The notes beneath the pieces are model-generated. The model was not told where the DNA came from. It saw only the letters and a list, made by a program, of their open reading frames with translations, and ran no database searches. Of a DNA stretch of 64,000 nucleotides, positions 1 to 8,647 are shown in pieces. Position numbers and translations under genes: made by a program. The stretch lies in contig CAKKNE010000003.1 in assembly GCA_918797485.1 (NCBI GenBank), positions 1,984,001 through 2,048,000 on the forward strand, written 5' to 3'. The DNA is from Pelagomonas calceolata. Taxonomy: Eukaryota > Sar > Pelagophyceae > Pelagomonadales > Pelagomonadaceae. Positions within the stretch are counted from its first letter, which is position 1. Every line of letters begins with the position of its first letter.

Positions 1-25
1 GACATTGACCACACAGTGGCTGGGC

Positions 26-113
26 CTCTCAGGCAATGGCTCACAAGCTCTCAGGCAATGGCTCACAAGCTCTCAGGCTATGGCTCACAAGCTCTCAGGC
101 TATGGCTCACAAG
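26..113. repeat. 22-bp tandem repeat, four units
   Basis: Four head-to-tail 22-base units (26-47, 48-69, 70-91, 92-113) built on CTCTCAGGC, A or T, ATGGCTCACAAG. Units 1-2 and 3-4 form identical pairs differing only at the A/T position. No coding role is evident. The array may extend in altered form to the left of the window. Confidence 0.95.
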
Positions 114-202
114 CTTTGCATACGTGCCAGAAAATGTTCTTGCGTACCAATTCAATCCCTTTGCAAGTCTGAACCAAAAAAGCACCGCGGGAAGCAGGCT
201 TA

Positions 203-224
203 GCTAGCGGTGAGACATACTAGG
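203..224 (+). promoter_or_regulatory. Hyphenated palindrome copy 1 (degenerate)
   Basis: Left arm GCTAGCGG, spacer, right arm ending ACTAGG, about 165 bases upstream of the ATG at 387. It matches the intergenic palindrome family but has several substitutions. Confidence 0.45.
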
Positions 225-386
225 CTTGCTTAAGCTTTTGCAAAAAGAAAGAGCATTATAAACCGAGGCAGCCAACCAGTAGCCTCGTGTAACTCTCTGG
301 GCCTCCCCGGGGCAGCCCCGGCCGAAGCCAGCATGCATGCGTGCGGTGCAGCCGAGAGCCACTCACGATGATGACAGAGCACAATA

Positions 387-1367
387 ATGCGTAGCATCGC
401 GGTCGCCGCAGCAATCCTCGCGCGATGTCTCGCCGACGACGCAGTCAACGTATCGCGTGTCGCGGCCTGGGCGCTGCAGCGCCGGGAAGAACGCATTAGG
501 CGCTGGCTGCCCTCTCAGCCGTTCAATCGCACCGGATTCCGCCTCGTGCCCGTCCCTCCGAAGCTCGAGCGCGGCTTTTTGCTGGTCGCGACGAAGTCGC
601 CCGTCGAACGCCTCCGCCGCAACGAGTCGACCAACGACAACCTCGGGGCTATACTGAGGGACGTGTGCGCCACGCCGTACCCCGCTCGCTTAGTCGTGAG
701 GACGCCGTCGGAGAAGGCGCGCGCCGAGCGATTTCGGCCCTGCCCCAAGATCGAGATCGTGGCCCTCGAGGCGACGGACGCGCCGATGGAAAGGCTGGCG
801 CGCGCGACGTCGCTGCGGCTGTTCAAGGTCGGCGCGCTGGCCGCGAATCTACCCTTGTACAAAGACGGCACCTTGTATCTCGACAACGACATAGCCATTC
901 GACGGGACCGCGCGGACGTGCTGATGGGTTTATTTGATGAAGTGCGGAAGCGGCACAAGGCGCTGGGCGTCACGAAGAGTCATCTCTGCATTCCGCGGGG
1001 CCACTGGACGTCCGAGGTGCCGCCGGGCTACTGCGAGCGGAACGGTGGCATACTCTTCTTCAGTGCGGCAAATCGGTCCGCGGCGCTGGCACGAGAATGG
1101 CTCGAGGAGATGCGGCAAGGCACGTCCAAGGACGGCCGAGACCAGATGCCGTTGCGCAAGGTGCTCTGGCGCCACCGCGACGACGAGGTGTTTGACCTAC
1201 CCGTAGGGATCCAGTGCGGCCCGTACTGCGACCCTTGCAGTACCGACGACCCCCCCTTACTCTGGCACACGAAGCGCATAGACCGAGTGAGATGGGCGCA
1301 GAAGATGCTTTTGAAATCAAGGCGCAAGGGCGTGAGCGCGCGATCCGTGTGCGGCTTCCAGCCATAG
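387..1367 (+). CDS. Secreted glycosyltransferase-like protein
   Basis: 326 residues. Residues 1-16 form a hydrophobic signal peptide, so the product should enter the secretory pathway. The segment LYLDNDIA (about 163-170) carries an aspartate-asparagine-aspartate triad like the DxD metal/nucleotide-sugar site of GT-A glycosyltransferases. About 50 residues later comes ERNGGILFF, the position where such enzymes have a conserved 'N-[GS]-G' strand. The same layout (LDADT, then SNGGVIFW) occurs in two proteins at 29841 and 31053, so three members of this family lie in the window. Donor and acceptor are unknown. The first in-frame ATG gives the signal peptide. It converges with the fibrillin gene with only 9 bases between stops. 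Confidence 0.75.
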   Translation: MRSIAVAAAILARCLADDAVNVSRVAAWALQRREERIRRWLPSQPFNRTGFRLVPVPPKLERGFLLVATKSPVERLRRNESTNDNLGAILRDVCATPYPARLVVRTPSEKARAERFRPCPKIEIVALEATDAPMERLARATSLRLFKVGALAANLPLYKDGTLYLDNDIAIRRDRADVLMGLFDEVRKRHKALGVTKSHLCIPRGHWTSEVPPGYCERNGGILFFSAANRSAALAREWLEEMRQGTSKDGRDQMPLRKVLWRHRDDEVFDLPVGIQCGPYCDPCSTDDPPLLWHTKRIDRVRWAQKMLLKSRRKGVSARSVCGFQP

Positions 1368-1376
1368 TTAAATGTT

Positions 1377-2060
1377 TTAAATCTTACTAGGACCCTCCTT
1401 GACGAGGATGAAAACGTTGCCGCGGTCGCCACGCGAGATCCGCATCTCGTCGTCGAGGTAGGTCGTCGTCAGCACGCCCCGCGCGCTCTTCGGCGCCGGC
1501 AATTTCAGCCAACCAATCCCGAACCGCTTGAAGATGACATCTACCGTCGCGCCGTCATCCCGCGGCTCGAGCTTCGCCCTCACAGAATTCCGCAGCAATC
1601 CGCCTAACACCCACTCCTCGTTCTTCGCCGTGAGCTTTCCCGCGTTAATGTCCTGCAGGATGCGTCGACGCGGCCGGAACGGCCTCATGCGGCGCGTGCC
1701 CAGGATCGATTCGGAGGTCGTGAAGACCAAGCGCCACCGCCCGGAGAGCAGCGGCGACTCGTTCGGTTTCGGCGTGGGGTTTTCTTTTTCGAGCGCCTCC
1801 ACGTGACTGAGCACCGCACCCCGACGCTTTTCGTCCCGGCCTTGCCTTGCCTCTCGCGCCTCTGCGATAAGGCGAATGCGCGGCCCGGCGCAGCCCAATT
1901 TTCGGAACTCCTCGTCGCTCGCATTCAATACCTCGCATAGGTCCACGTCGTCCTCGACGGTCGCGTGCAGGCGCGTCGCGCATCTCCTTGGTGTCGGTGC
2001 CGCCCGCAGGGACAGCGCCTTGCTGCTGACTGCAGCCAGGAGGAAGAGGGCTGCACGCAT
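1377..2060 (-). CDS. Plastid lipid-associated protein (PAP/fibrillin)
   Basis: 227 residues. Residues 1-20 look like a signal peptide, followed by a basic Ser/Ala-rich stretch, as in the bipartite plastid targeting of algae with secondary plastids. The mature part has the fibrillin signature: LLSGRWRLVFTTSESILGT, then QDINAGKLTAKNEEW, and the C-terminal RISRGDRGNVFILVK that closes the lipocalin-like barrel. Fibrillins bind lipophilic molecules in plastoglobules and thylakoids. Whether this one binds quinones or carotenoids cannot be told. A palindrome copy sits 73 bases upstream of the ATG. Confidence 0.88.
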   Translation of the reverse strand: MRAALFLLAAVSSKALSLRAAPTPRRCATRLHATVEDDVDLCEVLNASDEEFRKLGCAGPRIRLIAEAREARQGRDEKRRGAVLSHVEALEKENPTPKPNESPLLSGRWRLVFTTSESILGTRRMRPFRPRRRILQDINAGKLTAKNEEWVLGGLLRNSVRAKLEPRDDGATVDVIFKRFGIGWLKLPAPKSARGVLTTTYLDDEMRISRGDRGNVFILVKEGPSKI

Positions 2061-2132
2061 GTCTAACAGAACTCCTCAATTGGTGCCGTGCGATCTCACA
2101 GAGCCCAAAAAGTCGCGGCCTTGCTTGCGGAG

Positions 2133-2155
2133 TTAGCGGCATGTAAGACACTAGC
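2133..2155 (+). promoter_or_regulatory. Hyphenated palindrome copy 2
   Basis: Arms TTAGCGGC and GACACTAGC around ATGTAA, 73 bases upstream of the minus-strand fibrillin ATG. Confidence 0.75.
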
Positions 2156-2306
2156 ACGCGGATCTTCCGAGGTTTTTTCAGTCTGACGATGTCCAGGGGA
2201 CCTATTTCGACGCCGTAGCGGCGGGAAAGGCCGTCCCGAGACGTAAAGTGGGTACCGCGAGTGATAGAAACAACACGATTAAAAGACGAAACGAGGAGAC
2301 GGGCCA

Positions 2307-3779
2307 CTATCGCTTCTTGAGCGAGCCCGCCTCGGACCCTTCCACGTCGGATGCCCCAGGCGACTCCGCCACGGTCATCAAGGGGCGCGACCCCCACCGC
2401 AGGAGGTCCTGCGGCTTGAGCAGGGACGGCGCCGCGCGCGCGGCGCGCTGGTTCTCCTCGGCGCGCTGATTCGCGACGCGCATGATGCGCTCGACCTGCG
2501 TCGGCGACCGCGGCGACCGCGCCTGGGCCGGCTGGATGGACAGGATCGCCACGAAGGCCGCTACGCCTAGGATGAGAGCGCCGACAGCGACACCGAGGGC
2601 GGCCATCTCGACGTCGTGCTGCTTCGCGTGCGAGAAGCGCTTCCTGATGCAAGCTGGCCCCAGACAAGCCGTCGAGGCCGTCCTCAAGCGAGGAGCCACA
2701 ACAGCCCCGGTCCGTATGGAATATTTCAGCGAGCCCTGCTGGCCGCAGACGCCCCAGCGCAGCCCATCCGGCGCCGGCGCGCCGTCGTCGGCCTCATATA
2801 TATAAGCGACGACGTAGCCTTGATTGACGTTCTTCTGGAGCTCCGGGGCAGAAGCGCCTAATACACCTCTCCTTTTACCTAGACCGTGCGCGAACGACGC
2901 GGCCAACTCGAGAGTAGCACCAGCTCCGGGCGCGTCGGCCGCCGGCGGCGGGTTCACCGTATCCACTAAACCAGAGGGCCAGCCCACGCGCGTGATGACC
3001 ACATCTAGATCCCCAAAACCTTCTTTGGCGAGGGCCCACCGTACACTATCGAGCATGGCATCAATGAGCGCGTAGTACTGCGCGCCGCTCCCGTCGTCGA
3101 CGAATTGCGGCCGATCTCGCGATGGATCCAACGCAAACGTCGCGAAATCTAGAGAGACATCATAATACGAGCTCCGCCAGGCCCCGTAGGGGTCAAGCTG
3201 GATGGCGAAGGGCGCCTTCGTCTCTCGTAAATGGACCAGGACCTCGCGCAGCGGTCCCGGCGCCGCGAAGAGCGACGCGGACGGCGGGTAGGACGAGCGT
3301 AACACGTTGAGGTCAAAAGCCGTGGTCACGGGCACGGACGCATTTATGGTGGAGCAGGCCTTCGAGACGGATCGACTCGCGTTTGCGATCTGAGCTAAGC
3401 GTTTTAAATCAGCACCGGCACCACTCGGCGGCGTCACGCCCACGAGGACGCCGTCCACGTGTTCGTGGACGCTCTTGATTGCGGCGCAGACGCGGTCCGC
3501 CGCGGCGCCGCCCTTCGACACGTCTTCTACTTCCGCGTCGGGTATCGATACAGCTACTCTGGCGCCCGTCCCCAAATTCGCGACGGCTTCCCGTACTTCG
3601 CGCGCGCCGTACGTCTCGAGCTTGACGCGCGCCACGCCTTCGCCTCTTAAACGTCGTAGAGTGCTTGGTCGGCTCGTCACGCCCTCGCGCGGCCGTAGGA
3701 CCACGCCGAGGTTCGGGATGGGCTTCTGTTTCGTCATCCAGCCCGCGGCGGCGGCGGCGACGAGGAGGAGGCGTTTCAT
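2307..3779 (-). CDS. GH17-like protein lacking both catalytic glutamates, membrane-anchored
   Basis: 490 residues. An N-terminal signal peptide (about 1-15) is followed by a GH17 beta-1,3-glucanase-like barrel: NLGVVL at the first strand, VKLETYGA, ARVAVSIPDAEVED, then ITRVGWPSG near 262-270 and WGVCG. In active GH17 enzymes the last motif reads E-[ST]-G-W-P-S, with Glu as nucleophile; here the Glu position is Arg. The acid/base motif V-G-N-E is replaced by LVGVT near 112-116. Both catalytic residues therefore appear lost, which suggests a glucan-binding or structural role; that is inference. A hydrophobic segment (about residues 408-430) near the C-terminus looks membrane-spanning. The ATG is four codons downstream of a possible TTG; ATG is preferred. 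Confidence 0.78.
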   Translation of the reverse strand: MKRLLLVAAAAAGWMTKQKPIPNLGVVLRPREGVTSRPSTLRRLRGEGVARVKLETYGAREVREAVANLGTGARVAVSIPDAEVEDVSKGGAAADRVCAAIKSVHEHVDGVLVGVTPPSGAGADLKRLAQIANASRSVSKACSTINASVPVTTAFDLNVLRSSYPPSASLFAAPGPLREVLVHLRETKAPFAIQLDPYGAWRSSYYDVSLDFATFALDPSRDRPQFVDDGSGAQYYALIDAMLDSVRWALAKEGFGDLDVVITRVGWPSGLVDTVNPPPAADAPGAGATLELAASFAHGLGKRRGVLGASAPELQKNVNQGYVVAYIYEADDGAPAPDGLRWGVCGQQGSLKYSIRTGAVVAPRLRTASTACLGPACIRKRFSHAKQHDVEMAALGVAVGALILGVAAFVAILSIQPAQARSPRSPTQVERIMRVANQRAEENQRAARAAPSLLKPQDLLRWGSRPLMTVAESPGASDVEGSEAGSLKKR

Positions 3780-4290
3780 CGTCAGTAACAAGTTCTGCCG
3801 GTCCTCCCGGAGCCGCGCGCCCCGCCGCGGCGGTAGCGAAGGAGCAGCCTAGCTTTGGCGCCCGGCGGGAGTTGAGCCGCGCACGGCCTCAAGCGTCTTG
3901 CTGGAGCGGTCAGCGCTGTACAGCAGAGGCCCAGGACAGCCCGCCAAGCATGCTTATGTATGCGCGACGGCAAAAACTGTCAATCCCCGGCTCCCTGTTG
4001 TTGAGATGCTAGTGTCTTTACGTGCCGCTAGCTTGCGGCGGCTGCGAACTTGGCTGCGAGTCGACGCGTAGGGCGCTAATTGTGCATAATCGGCCTGGCA
4101 TTAAGCAGGCATTAAGCAGCATAGCAGTGGCATTCATTGCTACCAGCGCTGCTGCATTTGCAGGTCACCGGACAGTCGCTGTGGTGATTTCAGCCCTGCT
4201 CTTTTTGCTGCTTGTTGCAATTGCAGCGACCACTTCGGTGAATTAAGCCCACGCGTGCTCTAGTGTTGTGTAACAGCACCGCAAGCACAA
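3780..4290. other. Divergent promoter region
   Basis: 511 bases between two divergent genes. It holds one palindrome copy and a short direct repeat of GCATTAAGCAG near 4099-4120. No convincing gene: a 74-codon frame at 4022-4246 encodes a hydrophobic stretch but has no other support. Confidence 0.6.
4008..4032 (-). promoter_or_regulatory. Hyphenated palindrome copy 3
   Basis: Reverse orientation, arms GCTAGTGTC and GCCGCTAGC. It lies between divergent ATGs at 3779 (minus) and 4291 (plus). Confidence 0.8.
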
Positions 4291-5389
4291 ATGAAGCTGC
4301 CGCACCGCAGCCTCCGATTCCTGGCCGCGTGCGCACGCACGGCTGCAGCGCTGAGCAGCACGTTAGCCCGCTACGCGGCGCCGGCGACGGTGTGTGGCGC
4401 TCCGTCCCGCCGCGTGCTGTGCCTCGGCGACGGCGACCTGTCCTGCAGCGCGGCGCTCGCGGACGCTGGTATTGAAGTAACCGCGACAACTCTAGACACC
4501 CGGGACGACCTACACCGCAAGTACGGCGAGGAGGCGGCGGCGCGCTTCGACCGGCTCGGCGCCATCGGAGGCGTCGACGCGACGGCGCCCGGCGACCTCG
4601 GCGCAGCGTTCGACCGTGTCATCTTCAATTTCCCTCACGCACCCGGCAAGCAAAACATCCGCCGCAACCGCGAGCTGCTACACGCGGTCTGCGGCGCGGC
4701 ACCGCTCGCGCCGGGCGGCGAGCTCCTCGTCGCGCTCGACGGCGGCCAGGGTGGTTCTGTGCTGTGTGGAAATCAATCCGTGAGTCAGGTCCTCGCGTCG
4801 ATGGCGTGGGCGCCTGAAATTTGATTTCCACGCAGGTTGCGCGGGCGAGCTCCCGCAAGGCCAACAAGCGCGGCGGGAGGCCTGGAACCGCAGCTGGCAG
4901 CTGGACATCGCCGCGGCGGAAAATGGCCTGGTCGTGGCGGAGGCGACGCCCTTCGAGCCCTTCTACGGCACGCGGGGCCATCGAGGCGAGGGCAAAGCGC
5001 GCGCCTTCGAACCGCGGTCTGCCATCCTCCACGCGCTTGCGCGGACGGGGACCGCCGCGGCGGTGTCGGCGCCGTCGTACGTCTTCGAGGTGCAGTTTTT
5101 TAGTGATAATGCGGACGACGACGAGGCCGTCTGCGCGGCGCTGGCTCGCGCGGCCGGCGGGCTGGCCCACGCCGTGCGGCGCGCGGACCGCTACGAGCGC
5201 GCCGACGGGCGCGTCTCCCACGCGTTCGAGGTGACGCTGGCGACGCGCGACGCGTGCCTGCCGCGGTCGAAAGCTGATATAGTGCGCCAGACCGTAGAGA
5301 CGGAGATCGAGGCGCTGCTCAATGTGCGTCTGAGAACGGAAAAGACTGGGAGACTCGTCTCGAAGCCCCTGCCCTGGCCCGAGTCGTGA
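4291..5389 (+). CDS. BMT5-like rRNA uridine methyltransferase, split by an introner
   Basis: Exons 4291-4765 and 4836-5389 give 342 residues. Exon 1 carries the DUF2431/BMT5-like Rossmann signature: VLCLGDGDLSCSAAL (SAM-binding loop), ATTLDTRDDL, then FDRVIFNFPHAPGKQNIRRNRELL and LAPGGELLVAL. Exon 2 continues with REAWNRSWQLDIAAAENGLV and a C-terminal ferredoxin-like region. Yeast BMT5 methylates a uridine N3 in 25S rRNA in the nucleolus; that function is transferred by family. A donor at 4766 (GTGGAA) and acceptor at 4835 (CGCAG) join the two frames in phase; without splicing the protein stops at 4824. Residues 1-20 are basic and hydrophobic and could be an organelle presequence. A palindrome lies 259 bases upstream. 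Confidence 0.85.
4762..4835 (+). mobile_element. Introner element acting as an intron (intron 4766-4835)
   Basis: The 15-base inverted ends are CTGTGTGGAAATCAA and TTGATTTCCACGCAG, mismatched at one position. Between them is the family core GCGTCGATGGCGTGG. Splicing CTGT^GTGGAA...CGCAG^ removes 70 bases and restores the reading frame. The flanks GTTCTGTG and GTTGCGCG agree at 5 of 8 positions, consistent with a decayed 8-bp target duplication. Confidence 0.88.
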
Positions 5390-5644
5390 CCGTTGTACGC
5401 CTGGCCCTCAGTGTTGGACTTTCGTGAGTCTCCACGCCATCGAGCCGCCGCGACCACGGGGACAACGTCGCGTCGATGGCGTGGAATCGCCACGCCATCG
5501 CGCAGACGCAGCTACGGTCCTACGGAAGCACGTCGCGTCGATGGGGTTGGGCGCCCGAAACTCGGTGGCGACGGACGAGCAGTGTTGTAGTATGTGATTA
5601 ATTAGGTTTACCCGTGGGGCATCCACTACTCCTCAAAAATTTGA
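5390..5644. other. Convergent 3' spacer with clustered introner cores
   Basis: 255 bases between convergent genes. It holds four copies of the introner core in alternating orientation: CCACGCCATCGAG at 5432, CGCGTCGATGGCGTGG at 5469, CCACGCCATCGCG at 5490 and CGCGTCGATGGGG at 5534. The inner two could form a strong hairpin. They look like nested or rearranged introner relics, with no gene. Confidence 0.75.
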
Positions 5645-6673
5645 TCAGTCCTCCTCCTCGTCCGAGACCTCAACTTCATCAAAATCCTCATCATCGTCGT
5701 CGACGGCCTCGCCCGTGAACCATAATATGGCGTGCGGCACGACCTCGTTCCGCAGCGCGAAGGCCAGTTCCACGTCCGCGTCGATCTTGTCCCGCAAATC
5801 CTCCACATCCTCGTCATCATCATCATCACATCCTGGTAACGGTATAGATTCAAAAAACCGAAAGAACGACGGCTTGTCCTCGATCTTCGTCACTACTCGG
5901 GTAGCCCCCGCATTCCGACCCCGCTTCGCCTTCTGCTTCTTCTTGACCTCGCGTTTTGTGAGGTCTTTATTTTCTTTCCAGTTAATGGTACAGCCTTGTA
6001 TTTTCTCGAGCTCGGGCTGGCCGTTCGAATCGACCAAGTTCGGTACTTTGTAGGACTTCGTCAGCACGGTATCGAAGAAGAAGGGGTTCGGCGCGAATTC
6101 GAATTCGAGTTTAAATCCCGTGAGGTCGTCATCATCAATACACCTCACGTCCGTCAAACACCGGAGAGCGGCCACATCCGACTCCTCGATGGTCCCCCCG
6201 AAGGCGTCGTGCCGCCCGCACGCACTCAACCAAAAATCAGGCACACCCTTCTCATCATTACCTGATGTTCCGGCCTTCGCCACGGTCTGCTGGTCCTCGT
6301 GCGATAACGAGGGCTCCAGCTTCCCGTTGATGACCCGCGACCTGTCTTGGAGGATGGGATCAATTTTCTCTCTATACTTCGCTTCGAGGGCCGCCCTTTC
6401 CTTGACGTACTCTTGCATGACCTCCTCGCGCTTCTCATGTAAAGCTCGTAAACCAAGCACGCGACCCAAGACGGCGGCCGGCAGCTTCATCTCGTCGTCG
6501 TCGTCGTCGTCGTCCGCAGCGGGCGGCGCCGGCGGCATGTTAAACGAAAAACCTTCCTTCGGCGCGCCCGCGGGCGCGCTCGCAAAACTAAAACCGCCGC
6601 CGCCGGGCGGCGGCGGCGGGATGCCCGGGTCCGTGTCATTCAGATTGAGCTTCTCGAGGTCCTTCGCGGCCAT
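5645..6673 (-). CDS. Nucleosome assembly protein (NAP1 family)
   Basis: 342 residues starting at the ATG before AAKDLEKLNLND. A glycine/proline-rich N-terminus is followed by the long NAP dimerisation helix (VLGRVLGLRALHEKREE to DPILQDRSRVING), then the alpha/beta earmuff domain: GVPDFWLSACGRHDAFGGTI, FKLEFEFAPNPFFFDTVLTKSY, CTINWKENKDLT, PSFFRFFESIPLPG. The acidic tail (DDDDEDFDEVEV...) is typical. NAP proteins shuttle H2A-H2B and assist nucleosome assembly. A run of Asp encoded by a trinucleotide repeat lies near 6497-6520. It is divergent from the histidine phosphatase across a 512-base spacer. Confidence 0.93.
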   Translation of the reverse strand: MAAKDLEKLNLNDTDPGIPPPPPGGGGFSFASAPAGAPKEGFSFNMPPAPPAADDDDDDDEMKLPAAVLGRVLGLRALHEKREEVMQEYVKERAALEAKYREKIDPILQDRSRVINGKLEPSLSHEDQQTVAKAGTSGNDEKGVPDFWLSACGRHDAFGGTIEESDVAALRCLTDVRCIDDDDLTGFKLEFEFAPNPFFFDTVLTKSYKVPNLVDSNGQPELEKIQGCTINWKENKDLTKREVKKKQKAKRGRNAGATRVVTKIEDKPSFFRFFESIPLPGCDDDDDEDVEDLRDKIDADVELAFALRNEVVPHAILWFTGEAVDDDDEDFDEVEVSDEEED

Positions 6674-7185
6674 GGCTGTGTTTCTGGCGCGCCGAAAATC
6701 TCCCTGCTGTGGGAGTCTGGGAGCTAGCTGGTTTCTATCGCTGCGGAGGCCGGCGCGGCTGCGTCGACGGCTTCGGTGCGAATCAGGCGATGCGTGCAGC
6801 AACGATGTCAATCGCTCGGCACTGTTTTGCAGCCTCGGGCGACGCTTGGAGTCGATAGCCAAAACAGGCTGTGAGAGGCTGCGCCAAGTCGACTCTCGCC
6901 GCATCTAACTGTCCGGGGCGGCTCGGGACGGCGTGCTGACATCTCTGATCGTACGTTCGGGGTCCTCGGGCGTAACCGCCGCTCAGAGTCGTCACCATCT
7001 CATCGCTTAACAATAGCGGCTAAAACGAGACCCATCTAGCCTATCAGACAAGCAGACACTTTCATTTGCAGTATTTTCCTGCCACAGGACAGCCCACGAA
7101 GCACCATCTTGCACGACAGCGTCTAAGCACTGCTGACACTAAGTGCACCACAGCAAGGCACCGAGCAGAGCCTCGCGACAAGACG
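6674..7185. other. Divergent promoter region, no gene seen
   Basis: 512 bases between the NAP1 and histidine-phosphatase ATGs. No palindrome copy or introner core was found here. Confidence 0.5.
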
Positions 7186-8001
7186 ATGCCGATCTCCAAG
7201 CTGCTCCTGGCCGTCGTGCCCGCGCTCGCTCTGTTACCGGCGACGGTCCGCACGAACCGCGGCCCCGCGCCCCTCCGCACGGCAACCCTAGAAACGGTCG
7301 TCGAGCCGCCCGAGGAGCCCCGGAACACCTACTGGTGCGTGCGCCACGGCCAGTCGACCGCCAACGTCGAAAACATCATCTCGAGCAACCCCGCGATCGG
7401 CTCCACCAAACACGAGCTCACGGCACTAGGCAAGGAGCAGGCCCACGTCGCGGGTGCGGACTTGTGGGCAAATCTCTCCGAGCTCGAAGTCCCGCTGGAG
7501 GACGTCGTCGTCTACAGCTCGAACTTCACGCGCGCGCGCGAGACGGCCCAGATCGCCGCGTACGAGATGCAGCGGCGCGCCCAGATCGCGGCCGGCGACT
7601 GGGAGGCGCCGCCCCTGTTGCAGATCGGCCTCTTATCCGATCTGAGGGAGCGCGACTTCGGCTCCTTAGATGGGTTGAGTGCAGGAAACTACGACAACGT
7701 CTGGCCGCGCGACATGGCGTCCCCTTTCGACGGCACGGACGGCGTCGAGCCCGTCGCCGACGTCTGCCAGCGCCTCTCGAACATGGTCGACCTGCTGGAG
7801 AAGCGCCACTCCGGCAAGCAGGTCATATTAACCGCACACGCGGACGTGATCCAGATCTTCCAGACGTGGTTCGCGGGTTGTGATGTGCGGGCGTTCTCGT
7901 CCTACCGCTTCGCGAACGGCGAAGTCAGGCGCTGCGACCGCGCGGGCGAGTGCCTGCCCGTGCCGGCGCCGATGCAGTCCCAGGCCGCGGCCGCGCTATA
8001 G
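7186..8001 (+). CDS. Histidine phosphatase / phosphoglycerate-mutase-like protein
   Basis: 271 residues. A signal peptide (about 1-20) is followed by the branch-1 histidine phosphatase fold. RHGQST (residues 53-58) holds the phospho-accepting His. YSSNFTRARETAQ and LRERDFGSLDGL are the phosphate-pocket and following motifs, and LTAHADVIQIF supplies the second catalytic His. The substrate is unknown; cofactor-dependent mutase, fructose-bisphosphatase and broad phosphatase members share these motifs. The signal peptide argues against cytosolic glycolysis. Confidence 0.85.
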   Translation: MPISKLLLAVVPALALLPATVRTNRGPAPLRTATLETVVEPPEEPRNTYWCVRHGQSTANVENIISSNPAIGSTKHELTALGKEQAHVAGADLWANLSELEVPLEDVVVYSSNFTRARETAQIAAYEMQRRAQIAAGDWEAPPLLQIGLLSDLRERDFGSLDGLSAGNYDNVWPRDMASPFDGTDGVEPVADVCQRLSNMVDLLEKRHSGKQVILTAHADVIQIFQTWFAGCDVRAFSSYRFANGEVRRCDRAGECLPVPAPMQSQAAAAL

Positions 8002-8045
8002 ATGAGCGTGTCGACACGCTCCTTTCCCACTTTAAAGATTATGTA

Positions 8046-8500
8046 CTAAGTCGACCCCAGGGACGCCTTCGGGACGCGGACGGGCCGCCTCCTATACACG
8101 TCCTCGCGCGCCGCCATCTCCGCCAGGACCTCGGGCAAATTCGAGAACGCGTTCAGGAACCGGTCCCGGTGGATGAAGAAGAAATCGCTCTGAACAACGC
8201 ATGAGTTGAGTGGTCGCCTTTGCCAGGGATCAATCTCTCGACGCGCGATACTCGCGGAGGCCGATTAACAGACAGATATGACGCCGGCGTTCGAACGCTA
8301 CCGCTTGAGGTCGCGGACGACGCCGCGAATGGCCACAAACACCAAGGCCATCGTCGACTACTGGAGCGGGTTTTTGTACCCGTCGCGAAGACGTACAAAG
8401 ATCCCGTAGCACCATTCGATAGGCTCGTGGGAGGATTTCGGCGGCCCACTGGCCCGCTCAGCCTTCGTCGTGCAGCACGGTTCCTTTTGGCCTTCGCTGC
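8046..8500 (-). CDS. Possible small spliced gene, partial model
   Basis: Two stretches read like coding sequence on the minus strand. The 3' one (8046 to about 8188) encodes DFFFIHRDRFLNAFSNLP, then EVLAEMAARE, and ends in a stop 45 bases from the convergent phosphatase gene. The upstream one (about 8363-8500) encodes HEPIEWCYGIFVRLRDGYKN. A donor near 8362 (GTAGTC) and an acceptor near 8189 would join them in frame with an intron of about 174 bases. No start codon was found; a further exon would have to lie in or beyond the tandem repeat upstream. No family recognised. Confidence 0.3.
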
Positions 8501-8628
8501 GCGCGCGCCCCTAGGGGACACCGCCGCGCCACAAAAGGGCTGCGCGCGTGCCCCTCGTGCCTCGTACACCGCCGCGCCACAAAAGGGCTGCGCCGCGCGC
8601 CCCTCGTGCGCCGCCGGGCCACAAAAGC
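8498..8628. repeat. Imperfect tandem repeat upstream of 8648
   Basis: About three units of 45-55 bases, each with GCGCGCGCCCCT or a variant followed by CCGCCGCGCCACAAAAGG. It lies immediately 5' of the ATG at 8648 and probably within its promoter or 5' UTR. Confidence 0.75.
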
Positions 8629-8647
8629 AAGTTGACAAAAGGACACG

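Noticed and set aside
4022-4246. 74-codon frame ending in a hydrophobic stretch
   Set aside because: It starts inside a palindrome copy, sits in a divergent promoter, and has no other coding support.
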